Assembly (NCBI GenBank): GCA_022451445.1
Contig: JAKUSY010000026.1
Span: 1-14,579, forward strand
Length of the DNA stretch: 14,579 bases
Source of the DNA: Planctomycetota bacterium
GTDB taxonomy: Bacteria > Planctomycetota > UBA8108
Direction of reading: 5' to 3'
Both the position numbers and the translations under genes were made by a program. The notes below the pieces were generated by a model, which saw only the letters and a list, made by a program, of their open reading frames with translations, ran no database searches and was not told the origin of the DNA. Shown here piece after piece: positions 1 through 6,877 of the stretch (position 1 is its first letter; each line of letters begins with the position of its first letter).

Positions 1-702
1 TGCGTCGGGTGGCTGCGGTCGCCCTCGAGGGCGCGGGACATGAAAGCGTGGACCTTCCATCGCTGGTACTCAGCGGGCTGGATCATGAGCCTGATCAGCC
101 ACGATGTCGATGGAGATGGGGATAGCGATGTGGTGGTTTCAGACCGCAAGGGAAAGAAGCCGGGGGTACTCAGGCTCGAGAATCCCGGCCGCGAGGCCCT
201 GGCGAAGGATCCGGCCCTGCGATGGAGGGAGCATCGAATGGGGGCAGGCGGCAGGGAGGTGCTCTTTGTGAGTCTCTACGATCTCGATGGCGACGGCCGC
301 AAGGAGGCCGCCGTAACAGCCAAGCCCAACAGGGTCAGCCTGCTGTATTCCGGCACCGACCCCCGGCAGCCCTGGCGGGAGGAGCTGATCGAATATCCTC
401 TCGATCGTTTTGGCCGTGCGAAGGCCGTGCGGCCGGGAGATCTCGATGGCGATGGCGTCGCCGAGCTGACGGTGAGCTGCGAGAGCGCCTCGGGGGAAAA
501 GGCGGGAGTTTTCTACCTGCGGCGTGCCGGGAAGAAGTGGATTCCGCACGGGCTCAGCGGCCCGGCCGGCGTCAAGTTCGATCGCATCGAGCTGCGCGAC
601 CTCGATGGCGATGGGGACCTTGACCTCATCACCTGCGAGGAGAGGGACAACCTGGGCGTTTTCTGGTACGAGAATCCCGCCGTGAAGACCTCCCCGAAGT
701 GA
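1..702 (+). CDS. FG-GAP/VCBS repeat protein, 5'-truncated
   Basis: This is the C-terminal part of a protein whose start lies left of the window: the frame is open from base 1, and the first ATG at 40 has no convincing ribosome site, so it is probably internal. Four calcium-binding-loop motifs of the form D-x-D-G-D-G are visible at nt 103 (DVDGDGDSD), 280 (DLDGDGRKE), 439 (DLDGDGVAE) and 598 (DLDGDGDLD). They are about 53-59 residues apart, the regular spacing of FG-GAP/VCBS beta-propeller blades. Phrases such as LENPG and WYENP between loops are also typical of this repeat class. Such proteins are normally exported and act in adhesion, ligand binding or as non-catalytic domains of larger enzymes. 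The signal peptide and any partner domain would be off-window, so no specific role can be given. It ends in TGA, 37 bases before the convergent small ORF at 740-856. Confidence 0.8.
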   Translation, partial: CVGWLRSPSRARDMKAWTFHRWYSAGWIMSLISHDVDGDGDSDVVVSDRKGKKPGVLRLENPGREALAKDPALRWREHRMGAGGREVLFVSLYDLDGDGRKEAAVTAKPNRVSLLYSGTDPRQPWREELIEYPLDRFGRAKAVRPGDLDGDGVAELTVSCESASGEKAGVFYLRRAGKKWIPHGLSGPAGVKFDRIELRDLDGDGDLDLITCEERDNLGVFWYENPAVKTSPK

Positions 703-739
703 TCAGCCGGCGTCCGGAACCTTGACAACCCCGGCGAGT

Positions 740-856
740 TCAACTTTCATCACTGTCAGGATCCTCTTTGTCGATCCTGACCCAGAGATATCCAACGCCC
801 ATGAGCAAGAGGACCATGAGTCCCGCCGCCATGGCCGCGTAAGGTAACCAGCTCAT
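740..856 (-). CDS. Small single-pass membrane protein (38 aa), unrecognised
   Basis: A short minus-strand ORF starts with ATG at 856 and stops with TGA at 742-740, giving 38 residues. The N-terminus is MSWLPYAAMAAG. A hydrophobic run of leucine, methionine, valine and glycine spans about residues 5-26. After it come VRIDKED and a very acidic tail (DPDSDES). This is the layout of a one-helix membrane microprotein with a short charged end. A weak Shine-Dalgarno (GGA, 7 bases upstream) precedes the ATG. A plausible -35/-10 pair (TTGCAG, 17 bases, TAGATT) lies at 916-888, within the A+T-rich gap that also precedes the divergent gene at 955. I do not recognise the family. It is somewhat reminiscent in size and shape of small assembly subunits such as CcmD or CcoS, but no specific motif supports either. 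It could be a chance ORF. Confidence 0.45.
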   Translation of the reverse strand: MSWLPYAAMAAGLMVLLLMGVGYLWVRIDKEDPDSDES

Positions 857-887
857 ATTTTTTCCGTTTAAACTTAAAACCGAAAGC

Positions 888-916
888 AATCTAAACCCAC
901 CGCGCGGGACCTGCAA
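888..916 (-). promoter_or_regulatory. Candidate sigma70-type promoter for the 38-aa ORF
   Basis: On the minus strand TTGCAG (916-911) and TAGATT (893-888) are separated by exactly 17 bases. The expected transcription start is near 881, about 25 bases before the ATG at 856. The -35 matches the consensus only in its TTG and the -10 in four of six positions, so support comes mainly from spacing and placement. Confidence 0.35.
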
Positions 917-954
917 GCGCTGGTCCTCCGGTACGGGGCTCGACAGGAGGGCTC

Positions 955-1278
955 ATGTCGTTTTCGATTTCACAGGAATGGGTGGTTGTTCTTGTCTACG
1001 CCGTTTTGATGGGACTCGGCGGCTGGTTCGGATTCAAGAAGTCCGGCTCGAAGCCGTCTCTGATCGCGGGTGTTCTGGGTTTCGCCATCCTGATGGTGTC
1101 CTATTTTATAGACCAGATGTGGGTCGCGGTCGGCGTCAGCGCGCTGCTCTCGGTGGCTTTCTTTCAGCGCGTCTCGAAGACCCGCAAGCTCATGCCATCG
1201 GGGATGCTGCTGGTCCTCAGCGCCGTGGTCTGCATTTACCTCCTCTATTTCTTAATCTTCGCTGACAAACCGTCCTGA
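955..1278 (+). CDS. TMEM14-family (UPF0136-like) small membrane protein
   Basis: This 107-residue protein is almost entirely transmembrane, with about four hydrophobic segments (residues ~8-26, 34-51, 55-70, 82-102). It carries the landmarks of the TMEM14/UPF0136 family: a glycine-rich first helix (GLGGWFGF, 20-27), the loop KKSGSKPSLIAG (28-39), and a basic loop KTRKLMPSG (75-83) just before the last helix. Family members are known from mitochondria, plants, cyanobacteria and some other bacteria. Eukaryotic ones are linked to porphyrin or fatty-acid transport, but the bacterial role is not established, so no substrate is claimed. The ATG is preceded by a strong Shine-Dalgarno, AGGAGG, about 4 bases upstream. 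The next gene starts 24 bases after the stop and is probably a diverged relative, so the two are likely co-transcribed. Confidence 0.8.
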   Translation: MSFSISQEWVVVLVYAVLMGLGGWFGFKKSGSKPSLIAGVLGFAILMVSYFIDQMWVAVGVSALLSVAFFQRVSKTRKLMPSGMLLVLSAVVCIYLLYFLIFADKPS

Positions 1279-1302
1279 ATCATCCTGAAAGGAGTTCAGC
1301 CC

Positions 1303-1740
1303 ATGAAGCTTACGCAAAAGGTATTGTTGGTATTCGCTCTCATAGTGGTCATTGGCGGGATCGCGGGTATGGTGGCGGGTTCGGTAATCTCTCTCGTTGC
1401 AGCGGTCATCAGTGCGGCATTGCTTCTATATTCGCGCTGGCTCTGGGGCCAGAATCCCCTGTTCGGTTTCATCCTGGGGCTCGGCGTGAGCCTCGCCCTG
1501 CTCGGGCGTTTTGCCGGCAAGGCGCTCTCCAGCGAGGAGGGGTTGACGCTTTGGCCGGGAGGAGTCGTCATCTTCTCGAGCGTGGTGACCGTCGTCGTCC
1601 TGATTACCGGCTTCGCGCAGGAGCGAAAAAACGCTTCCGGGTCGCAAGGGGCCTCTGCCGAAGAGGAGGCTGCTCCCTCTGAGACAGGAAAAGCCGATGC
1701 GGAAGAAGCCGAAGAGCCCTCGTCTTCCGAAGAGGCCTAG
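1303..1740 (+). CDS. Small membrane protein with acidic tail, probable diverged TMEM14-like paralogue
   Basis: This 145-residue protein has about four hydrophobic segments in residues 6-105, then a hydrophilic tail (106-145) rich in Glu, Ala and Ser. The membrane part aligns by eye with its upstream neighbour. Glycines in helix 1 (GGIAGMVAGS), a GS-x-x-SL motif (26-31), a Gly-rich third helix (GLGVSLALLGR) and PGGVVIFSSVV before the last helix match GSKPSL, VGVSALLSV and PSGMLLVLSAVV there. It lacks the basic KTRK loop and has a longer loop before the last helix. An AGGAG Shine-Dalgarno lies 8 bases before the ATG, and the gene follows the neighbour by 24 bases, which suggests an operon. Its TAG overlaps the stop of the convergent truC in the shared tetranucleotide CTAG (1737-1740). 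Family membership is inferred. It could instead be an unrelated four-helix protein. Confidence 0.75.
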   Translation: MKLTQKVLLVFALIVVIGGIAGMVAGSVISLVAAVISAALLLYSRWLWGQNPLFGFILGLGVSLALLGRFAGKALSSEEGLTLWPGGVVIFSSVVTVVVLITGFAQERKNASGSQGASAEEEAAPSETGKADAEEAEEPSSSEEA

Positions 1741-2435
1741 GCTCCCCCGAGGATTTCCGGCGGGCAGCCGGGAAGATCTAGGAGGAAGCTTCGCAGGTCC
1801 TCTGCCAGGGGAGCGTGGATTGCAACCCGTTCGTCACTGGCGGGGTGGTCGAATTCCAGCCGGGCGCAGTGCAGGAACATGCGCGGCAGGCCGTGCTCTT
1901 CGCGCAGGAAGCGGTTGATCTTCCCTTTGCCGTAGGTCGTGTCGCCGATGACCTGGTGTCCGAGGTGGGCGAGGTGGCGCCGGATCTGGTGGCGCCGCCC
2001 GGTGAAGATTCGCACCTTCAGCAGCGAGGAGCGGTAGACCTCGCCGATTTTTTCAAAGTGGGTGAGGGCGTCCTTTTTTTTCCCGTTCGCGCCGGTCAGG
2101 GGCCGGTCGATCTCGCCTGAGTCCACCGCACTGCCCCTCACCAGCACGAGGTATTCCTTGCGGGCCGTCGTGGAGGTGAGCGAGGCCTGCAGGTCCCGGG
2201 CCGCCTCGCTCGAGAGAGCGAAGGAGATGGCCCCGGAGGCGGCACGGTCGAGACGGTGCACCGGGTAGAGATAGCGGCCGACCTGGTCCCTGAGCATTTG
2301 CAGAAGAAAGACGCGATCGGAAGACTCACGGCTTCGATGGACCAGCAGCCCCGGCGGCTTGTCGGCGACGAGAACCTGCTCATCCTGGTAGAGGATGTCG
2401 ATGGGGTCGTTGGCCGGGCTCTCCGTCTCGCTCAT
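1737..2435 (-). CDS. truC: tRNA pseudouridine(65) synthase TruC
   Basis: This cytoplasmic enzyme of the RluA family (232 residues, near the usual TruC length) isomerises uridine 65 in the acceptor/T-stem region of certain tRNAs. Motif I near the N-terminus is DKPPGLLVHRS (25-35). Motif II, YPVHRLDRAASG, carries the catalytic aspartate D63. TGRRHQIRRHLAHLGHQVIG, near residues 145-164, and the following GDTTYGKG and NRFLREEHG stretches are characteristic of TruC rather than RluC/RluD, which also carry an S4 domain that is absent here. The ATG overlaps the TGA of the upstream thioesterase gene in ATGA (2435-2432), so the two are probably translationally coupled. The 3' end overlaps the convergent gene at 1303-1740 by four bases. 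Confidence 0.9.
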   Translation of the reverse strand: MSETESPANDPIDILYQDEQVLVADKPPGLLVHRSRESSDRVFLLQMLRDQVGRYLYPVHRLDRAASGAISFALSSEAARDLQASLTSTTARKEYLVLVRGSAVDSGEIDRPLTGANGKKKDALTHFEKIGEVYRSSLLKVRIFTGRRHQIRRHLAHLGHQVIGDTTYGKGKINRFLREEHGLPRMFLHCARLEFDHPASDERVAIHAPLAEDLRSFLLDLPGCPPEILGGA

Positions 2436-2860
2436 GAACTCCCGGCCTGTTCGAAGAGCTCCCGCAATTCCGGGGGAAGACGGCAGGGCCGTCCATCCGC
2501 CCCGATGCTGGCGAGCGTGGTGTGCCCGGTCACCAGCACATCCTCTTCTCCCTCACGGCGCACCTCGTAATCGAAACGCACCCGGGCGGGTCCGGAACCC
2601 GCGAGGCGGGCGGTGATGGCGAGGACGTCGTCGTAGCGTCCCGGAGAGTGGTATTCAAGCCCGGCCTCGGTGACCATGAGCCTCAGGCCGTCCTCCTCGA
2701 GGGCGCTGTAGACCACGCCGCGCAGGCGGATGAGCTCGGTGCGGGCGATCTCGAAGAAAGAGAGATAGTTGGCATGGTAGACGACGCCCATCTGGTCGGT
2801 CTCGCCATAGCGGACGCGGGTCTTCACCGTATGCTCGAGCTGTCGCCTCTCCTCGTTCAT
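2432..2860 (-). CDS. YbgC/4HBT-family acyl-CoA thioesterase
   Basis: This 142-residue single-domain hotdog-fold protein would hydrolyse acyl-CoA thioesters in the cytoplasm. The diagnostic segment is YGETDQMGVVYHANYLSFFE (18-37), with the catalytic aspartate D22 followed by the conserved MGVVYHANY and the FFE-A-R-T-E helix. This is the YbgC/4-hydroxybenzoyl-CoA thioesterase signature. Length matches the family (about 130-150). In Proteobacteria ybgC sits in the tol-pal cluster, but no tol or pal gene is visible here, so the physiological substrate is open. The start at 2860 lies 4 bases after the stop of the upstream small gene, with a GAGG-type ribosome site across that stop. The downstream truC overlaps its stop by ATGA. 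This is the middle gene of a compact three-gene unit. Confidence 0.88.
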   Translation of the reverse strand: MNEERRQLEHTVKTRVRYGETDQMGVVYHANYLSFFEIARTELIRLRGVVYSALEEDGLRLMVTEAGLEYHSPGRYDDVLAITARLAGSGPARVRFDYEVRREGEEDVLVTGHTTLASIGADGRPCRLPPELRELFEQAGSS

Positions 2861-2864
2861 GCCC

Positions 2865-3125
2865 TCACTCTCGCTCCATCTCGACCTTCACGATCCGCCT
2901 GGTCCTGTCGGGGTCAGGGGATATGAGGCTGCCATCCGGCAGCACCCCGAAGAGCTCGGGTTTGAAGTGGGTGACGAAGATCCGGGCCACATCTTCATCG
3001 ACGATATGGATCCCGCCCCGCTTGTTCCAGTAGAGGGGGGCGCCATCTTCGGTGGTGATGCGAATCTTGTAGCGTCCGGGGATGGTCTCCGAGCCGAGCG
3101 CCTCGCCTTTTTTGAAAATACCCAT
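2865..3125 (-). CDS. Conserved-looking hypothetical protein (86 aa), first gene of thioesterase-truC operon
   Basis: I do not recognise the family. The reading frame is open further upstream (to 3302), but that would overlap the divergent peptidase gene and pass a candidate promoter at 3231-3239. Two starts remain: ATG at 3125 with GGAG 8 bases upstream (chosen), and ATG at 3179 with a weaker AAGG site, which adds 18 low-complexity residues. From 3125 the protein begins MGIFKKGEALGSETIPGRYK and continues as a compact, probably beta-rich soluble domain with GAPLYWNKRGGIHIVDED, an FKPELFGVLPDG loop and a basic end (RTRRIVKVEMERE). It has no signal peptide or membrane helix. Its stop is 4 bases from the thioesterase start, so co-expression is very likely, but no function can be assigned. 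Confidence 0.65.
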   Translation of the reverse strand: MGIFKKGEALGSETIPGRYKIRITTEDGAPLYWNKRGGIHIVDEDVARIFVTHFKPELFGVLPDGSLISPDPDRTRRIVKVEMERE

Positions 3126-3229
3126 ACCGTTCGCTCCGGGGTGCCGGTTTGCCGTTGCCGTGGGTTCCGCGGATGCCATGGAGCCTTGCCGATTTTTTTC
3201 CAGGCTGTAGGAATCACCCGCGCGGATCG

Positions 3230-3239
3230 TATCATAGCA
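3230..3239. promoter_or_regulatory. Candidate bidirectional promoter -10 between divergent genes
   Basis: Between the minus-strand operon and the peptidase gene, the bases GTATCATAGCA read as TATCAT on the plus strand (3230-3235) and as an extended -10, TGCTATGAT, on the minus strand (3239-3231). No good -35 was found on either strand. A minus-strand start near 3224 fits an ATG at 3179 or 3125. A plus-strand start near 3242 fits the ATG at 3277. Confidence 0.4.
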
Positions 3240-3276
3240 GCCTGGTTTCCAATAACCCCGTAAGAGCGTACAGGAA

Positions 3277-4440
3277 ATGCGACAGCCACCGACAGCCGGC
3301 ATGATTCTCGATTATTTCAGGGAGCGAGGCGAGGCCCTGCTCGCCGAGCTGCGCGGTTTCGTCGAGCGGGAGACGCCAAGCCGCGATGCCGCGAGCATAG
3401 AGTCCTTTGTTCTCGATTACTCGAGCCGCCTCGATGAGGCCGGGCTCACCTGCCGGCAATTTCCGGGAGCCTGGGGCCCGCAGCTCCTTGCCGAGCTGCC
3501 CGGCGAGGAGCCCCCGATCGTATTGGTGGGTCATTGCGATACGGTCTGGCCCACCGGCACCCTGGCTGAGCGGCCGGTGGAGGTGCGCGATGGCAGGCTC
3601 TACGGGCCCGGGGCCTACGATATGAAGGCGGGGCTGTGTATTGTGCTGGCCGTCGCGCGTTTCCTCTTCGACAGGCAGGTCCGTCTCAGGCGGCGGCTGC
3701 AGATCTTCATTGCAGCGGACGAGGAGAGCGGCGGCGATACCGCGCATCCCTGCATGGACGAGGTGCTGGCGCCCGGCTCGACGGCCTTCGTGGTCGAGCC
3801 TCCCTGCCCCGATGGCTCGGTGAAGGTGAGGCGCAAGGGCGTGGGGATCTACGAGCTGACGATAACCGGGCGGGAAGCTCATGCGGGGGTGGAGCCCGAG
3901 CGCGGCATCAGCGCCGTGGATGAGCTGGCGCGCCTGGTGCTCGAGCTTCATGGCTGGAACGACCCCGACAGGGGCATCCAGCTCAACGTCGGGACCGTCA
4001 GCGGGGGTATGGCCGGAAACGTCGTGGCCGGCTCCGCCACGGCCGGTGTCGACATGCGCTTTGATGCTCCCTCCGATGGGGAGGCGATGGATAAAAAGCT
4101 GCGCGCTCTCGAGCCGGAGAACCCGGGCGCCGCCATCGAGGTCAGTGGAGGTCTCTGTTTTCCACCGCTGGTGCCGACGCCGGAAACCATGCGGTTGGGA
4201 GAGAGGGCCTGCCGGCTTGCGGCGGAGCTGGGCCTGGAGATCTCCACGGGCAGCTCGGGCGGCGGCAGCGATGGTTCCTATCTTTCATCGAAGGGGTTGT
4301 TCGTGCTCGATGGGCTCGGTGTAGAGGGTGGCGGGGCGCATGCCGTCGATGAACACGTCCTCATCGAGAGCCTGCCGGTACGCGCCGCCTTGCTCGCGGG
4401 GATGATCCTGGCCGCGGATGAGGAGGAGCCCTCCGCCTAG
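3277..4440 (+). CDS. M20-family zinc carboxypeptidase (CPG2/glutamate carboxypeptidase-like)
   Basis: This 387-residue protein is a full-length M20 metallopeptidase, which removes C-terminal residues or hydrolyses N-acyl amino acids with a two-zinc centre. Recognisable elements in order are GHCDTVWP (first zinc ligand H86 with D88), GPGAYDMKAG (bridging ligand D115), AADEESGG (general base E149 and ligand E150), VVEPP (ligand E174) and GGGAHAVDEH (ligand H355). A lid/dimerisation domain, including GREAHAGVEPERG with its conserved histidine, is inserted at about 185-295. The WP after the D88 motif and the glutamate at 174 point to the glutamate carboxypeptidase branch. There is no signal peptide, so it is probably cytoplasmic. 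Start: ATG 3277 has a purine-rich AAGAG about 10 bases upstream; ATG 3301 is possible. Its TAG shares CTAG (4437-4440) with the convergent gene. Confidence 0.88.
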   Translation: MRQPPTAGMILDYFRERGEALLAELRGFVERETPSRDAASIESFVLDYSSRLDEAGLTCRQFPGAWGPQLLAELPGEEPPIVLVGHCDTVWPTGTLAERPVEVRDGRLYGPGAYDMKAGLCIVLAVARFLFDRQVRLRRRLQIFIAADEESGGDTAHPCMDEVLAPGSTAFVVEPPCPDGSVKVRRKGVGIYELTITGREAHAGVEPERGISAVDELARLVLELHGWNDPDRGIQLNVGTVSGGMAGNVVAGSATAGVDMRFDAPSDGEAMDKKLRALEPENPGAAIEVSGGLCFPPLVPTPETMRLGERACRLAAELGLEISTGSSGGGSDGSYLSSKGLFVLDGLGVEGGGAHAVDEHVLIESLPVRAALLAGMILAADEEEPSA

Positions 4441-5282
4441 GAGGCCTCCGAGACGGCCGCGAGCCCGCGGCGGTAGTCAGGATAGAGCAGGCTCACCTCG
4501 AGCTCCTCGATGAGCTTACGGTTAGAGAGCCGCTTGCCGAGATCTTCGGAGCCGGCATCGAGCTCGGGCGGCTCCACCCCGGCAAGCTCAGCCGCCCGCC
4601 GGTAGAAGTCTTTTCGCTTTACGGGGCATCCATCGACGGCAAGATAGATCTCTCCCCCCCGGCCCCCTGCGGCGACCGAGCTCACCGCCGCCGCGGCGTC
4701 GTCGACGTGAATCCAGTTCATCCAGGCCTCCGCGCCGCCGCGCAGGCGCTCCCTGAAATCCGGCCGCTGGAGCCATTCGATGGGAGATCGGCCGGGTCCG
4801 TAGAGTCCGCCGAGGCGCACGACGACCGCGCCGCTCCCCCGTGCCTCGCCCAGCAGCTCCCGTTCGGCCTCGCGGATCAGCGCGCCGATTCCCTCGGCAG
4901 GCTCTGCCGGGCTCTCCTCGTCAAGCAGCTCGCCGCCTGTCTGCGGGTAGACCCCGGTCGAGGAAACGTAGACAAATCGTTCGAGGCCGGCGGCACAGAG
5001 CTTCCCGTGACAGGCGGCGGGGGCGCGGCGAAAGACGAGGTCCGCGTCACCGTCTTTTCCGGGCGCGGCGGCGTAGATGGCGGCATCCCATTTCTCATTC
5101 AGCAGGGGATGGGCGGCGGCGCTCCCGAGCTCCATCACTGCGGCGGGGATCCCGGCGTCTTCCAGCTCGGCGGCCCGGCTCTCACTCCGCGTGGTGCCGC
5201 GGACCTCGAAGTCCGCGGCCTGCAATCGTCGCGCGATTCGTTGTCCGAGATATCCGCAGCCGATGATGAGAGCTTTTTTCAC
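4437..5282 (-). CDS. NAD(P)-binding epimerase-fold protein, YeeZ-like atypical SDR
   Basis: The frame is open back to 5402, but that overlaps the upstream gene and adds a disordered Ser/Arg-rich stretch. A GTG at 5282 puts the Rossmann motif in the expected place: VKKALIIGCGYLG, with GxGxxG at 8-13. The 281-residue protein has YVSSTGVYPQTGG at 105-117 (the strand-5 serine motif), RLGGLYGPGR (156-165), WIHVDDAA (190-197) and a late YPDYRRGL (267-274). This pattern is that of extended, atypical short-chain dehydrogenases/epimerases such as E. coli YeeZ. The classical YxxxK catalytic pair is not evident in the region after the serine motif, so activity is uncertain. No signal peptide, so it should be cytoplasmic. 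It lies 58 bases downstream of the methyltransferase fusion on the same strand and may be co-transcribed, though no functional link is obvious. Confidence 0.82.
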   Translation of the reverse strand: MKKALIIGCGYLGQRIARRLQAADFEVRGTTRSESRAAELEDAGIPAAVMELGSAAAHPLLNEKWDAAIYAAAPGKDGDADLVFRRAPAACHGKLCAAGLERFVYVSSTGVYPQTGGELLDEESPAEPAEGIGALIREAERELLGEARGSGAVVVRLGGLYGPGRSPIEWLQRPDFRERLRGGAEAWMNWIHVDDAAAAVSSVAAGGRGGEIYLAVDGCPVKRKDFYRRAAELAGVEPPELDAGSEDLGKRLSNRKLIEELEVSLLYPDYRRGLAAVSEAS

Positions 5283-5340
5283 CTTGCTGTCCCGGGGAGT
5301 CCTGGAGTAGCGGTTCGGGCGAGACGATGCGGCCGAAACG

Positions 5341-6756
5341 TCATTTTTTTTTGTAGATGAGGATGTGCTGCCGGGGGAGGAAGTCTCCCTTATTGGCGAC
5401 AAACCGGAAGCCGACCGCGTCGAGTTCGCTGCCCATCTGCTTCACGGTCGTTCGATGCAGAGGCTTGATGGGGATGCTGGGATCTTCACCCCGGTATTCG
5501 ACCAGCACGACGCGCCCATCTTTTTTCATGGCCTTGTGGATGCCGGCCATGACCGGTATGGGGTTCGAGATTTCGTGATAGACGTCGACCATGATCAGCA
5601 GGTCAAGACTGTCGGGGGGCAGCTTCGGGTCGGTCTCGGTGCAGAGTATGGGTACCGTATTGGTGACCTTCTGGTCGGCTGCCCGGCGTTTCAGCAGCTC
5701 GATCATCTCCGGCTGGATATCTACACAGAGCACCTTGCCCCCGGCGCCTACCCTGCGGGCCATTCTGAGGGAGAAATAGCCATTGCCCGCTCCGAAGTCG
5801 CAGACCGTCTGCCCCTTTTTGAGCTCGAGGACGTCGAGTACTTTTTCAGGCTGCTCGTTCTGTTCCCGCTCGGGGCGGATGAGCCAGTTGGCCCCCTGGT
5901 ATCCCATCACGGGGGCTATCTGCCGGCCCCGGTAGTATTCCTTGCCGCCCGGGAGACCTCTGAGGAGGCCGTTTTCTCCGGCGCCGAGCGTCTCGCTCAT
6001 CAGGGTGTATTCTCCTTTCAGCCAGGCGGTGACCCGCCTCATGGCGCTCCACTCGGCGGCCCGGGCCAGCAGCGTCAGCACCATTCCAGTCGATGGCCCG
6101 GTCTCCGCATCCAGCGCGCAGACGAAGATCCGGGAGCTGAAGGGGCCGCGGTTGAAGAAGCCGGGACTCACCGTCCATACGACGGGAAAACGCCTGGGGA
6201 CGCCCTTGTCCGCGACCTCGGCCTCCGCGGTCGCCTTTACGGCGTAGGCCAGGAGCCGGGTTCTTTTCTTGTCCGGCACGTATTCCCGCAGATGGCCTCT
6301 GTGCCAGAAGTGGGTCAGGGACTGGGTTACCTGTCCGCGCTGGTCGGGGAAGGCGACGGCGATGGGTGTCGCCGCCGGCTCGAGTTCTCCGAGCCGGGCG
6401 CGGCCGATGAGGGATGAAAAATTTTTGGAATCGGCAAGGGAGGAGACCGCGTCAGCGCACAGAACCAGGCCTTGTCCGCCGCGCCCGGCCTTCAGCGCCC
6501 AGGCCTCATCCTTGCCGGTCAGTTTCGCGGAGACCATGATGGACTGGGCCCAGAGCAGGTCCTCGTCGCTCACCTTGCCGGGCCTAGCCGAGCGGATCCT
6601 CAGCGGCCAGGTGGCGGCCAGGTCGCGGCCGAGGCCCTCCTTCGTGGAAGGCTCGGCTTCGACGAGAAGAACTCGAAGCCCATCTTCGCGAGCTCCTGTC
6701 TGGGCCGCCACGGGCAGCGAGAACAGGAGAAACAGGGGCAGGAGCCGAATGGTCAT
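5341..6756 (-). CDS. Exported fusion of ThuA-like domain and class I SAM-dependent methyltransferase
   Basis: The open frame reaches 7473, but a real start is clear at ATG 6756: a GAGG site lies 8 bases upstream and a signal peptide begins there (MTIRLLPLFLLFSLPVAAQ, cleavage near residue 18). Residues ~27-235 resemble ThuA/glutamine-amidotransferase-like domains: RVLLVEAEP at the start, QSLTHFWHR, then FPVVWTVSPGFFNRGPFSSRIFV. A linker containing YYRGRQIAPVMGYQGANWL and RPEREQNEQPEKVLDVL leads to a Rossmann methyltransferase: motif I DFGAGNGYFS (320-329), VDIQPEM (345-351), the motif IV region LLIMVDVYHEI and VVLVEYRGED. The linker wording is typical of predicted exported methyltransferases of planctomycetes (recalled, not searched). 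S-adenosylmethionine is cytosolic, so an exported methyltransferase is puzzling. It may bind another ligand, or act before export. Length 471 residues. Confidence 0.82.
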   Translation of the reverse strand: MTIRLLPLFLLFSLPVAAQTGAREDGLRVLLVEAEPSTKEGLGRDLAATWPLRIRSARPGKVSDEDLLWAQSIMVSAKLTGKDEAWALKAGRGGQGLVLCADAVSSLADSKNFSSLIGRARLGELEPAATPIAVAFPDQRGQVTQSLTHFWHRGHLREYVPDKKRTRLLAYAVKATAEAEVADKGVPRRFPVVWTVSPGFFNRGPFSSRIFVCALDAETGPSTGMVLTLLARAAEWSAMRRVTAWLKGEYTLMSETLGAGENGLLRGLPGGKEYYRGRQIAPVMGYQGANWLIRPEREQNEQPEKVLDVLELKKGQTVCDFGAGNGYFSLRMARRVGAGGKVLCVDIQPEMIELLKRRAADQKVTNTVPILCTETDPKLPPDSLDLLIMVDVYHEISNPIPVMAGIHKAMKKDGRVVLVEYRGEDPSIPIKPLHRTTVKQMGSELDAVGFRFVANKGDFLPRQHILIYKKK

Positions 6757-6877
6757 TTGTGGTGCCTCTTGCTTGCCGGAGTGCCGATTGTCGAAAGAAA
6801 ACGACAGGGGCAAGGATGGCCAATGTCCCGTGGCGATGCAAGCGGGGATCAGGGGCTCTGAAGCGGAGCCGGGTTTC

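Noticed and set aside
5283..5402. N-terminal extension of the epimerase-fold protein
   Set aside because: It overlaps the end of the upstream gene and adds a disordered stretch ahead of the Rossmann motif, which normally sits at the very N-terminus; GTG 5282 fits better.
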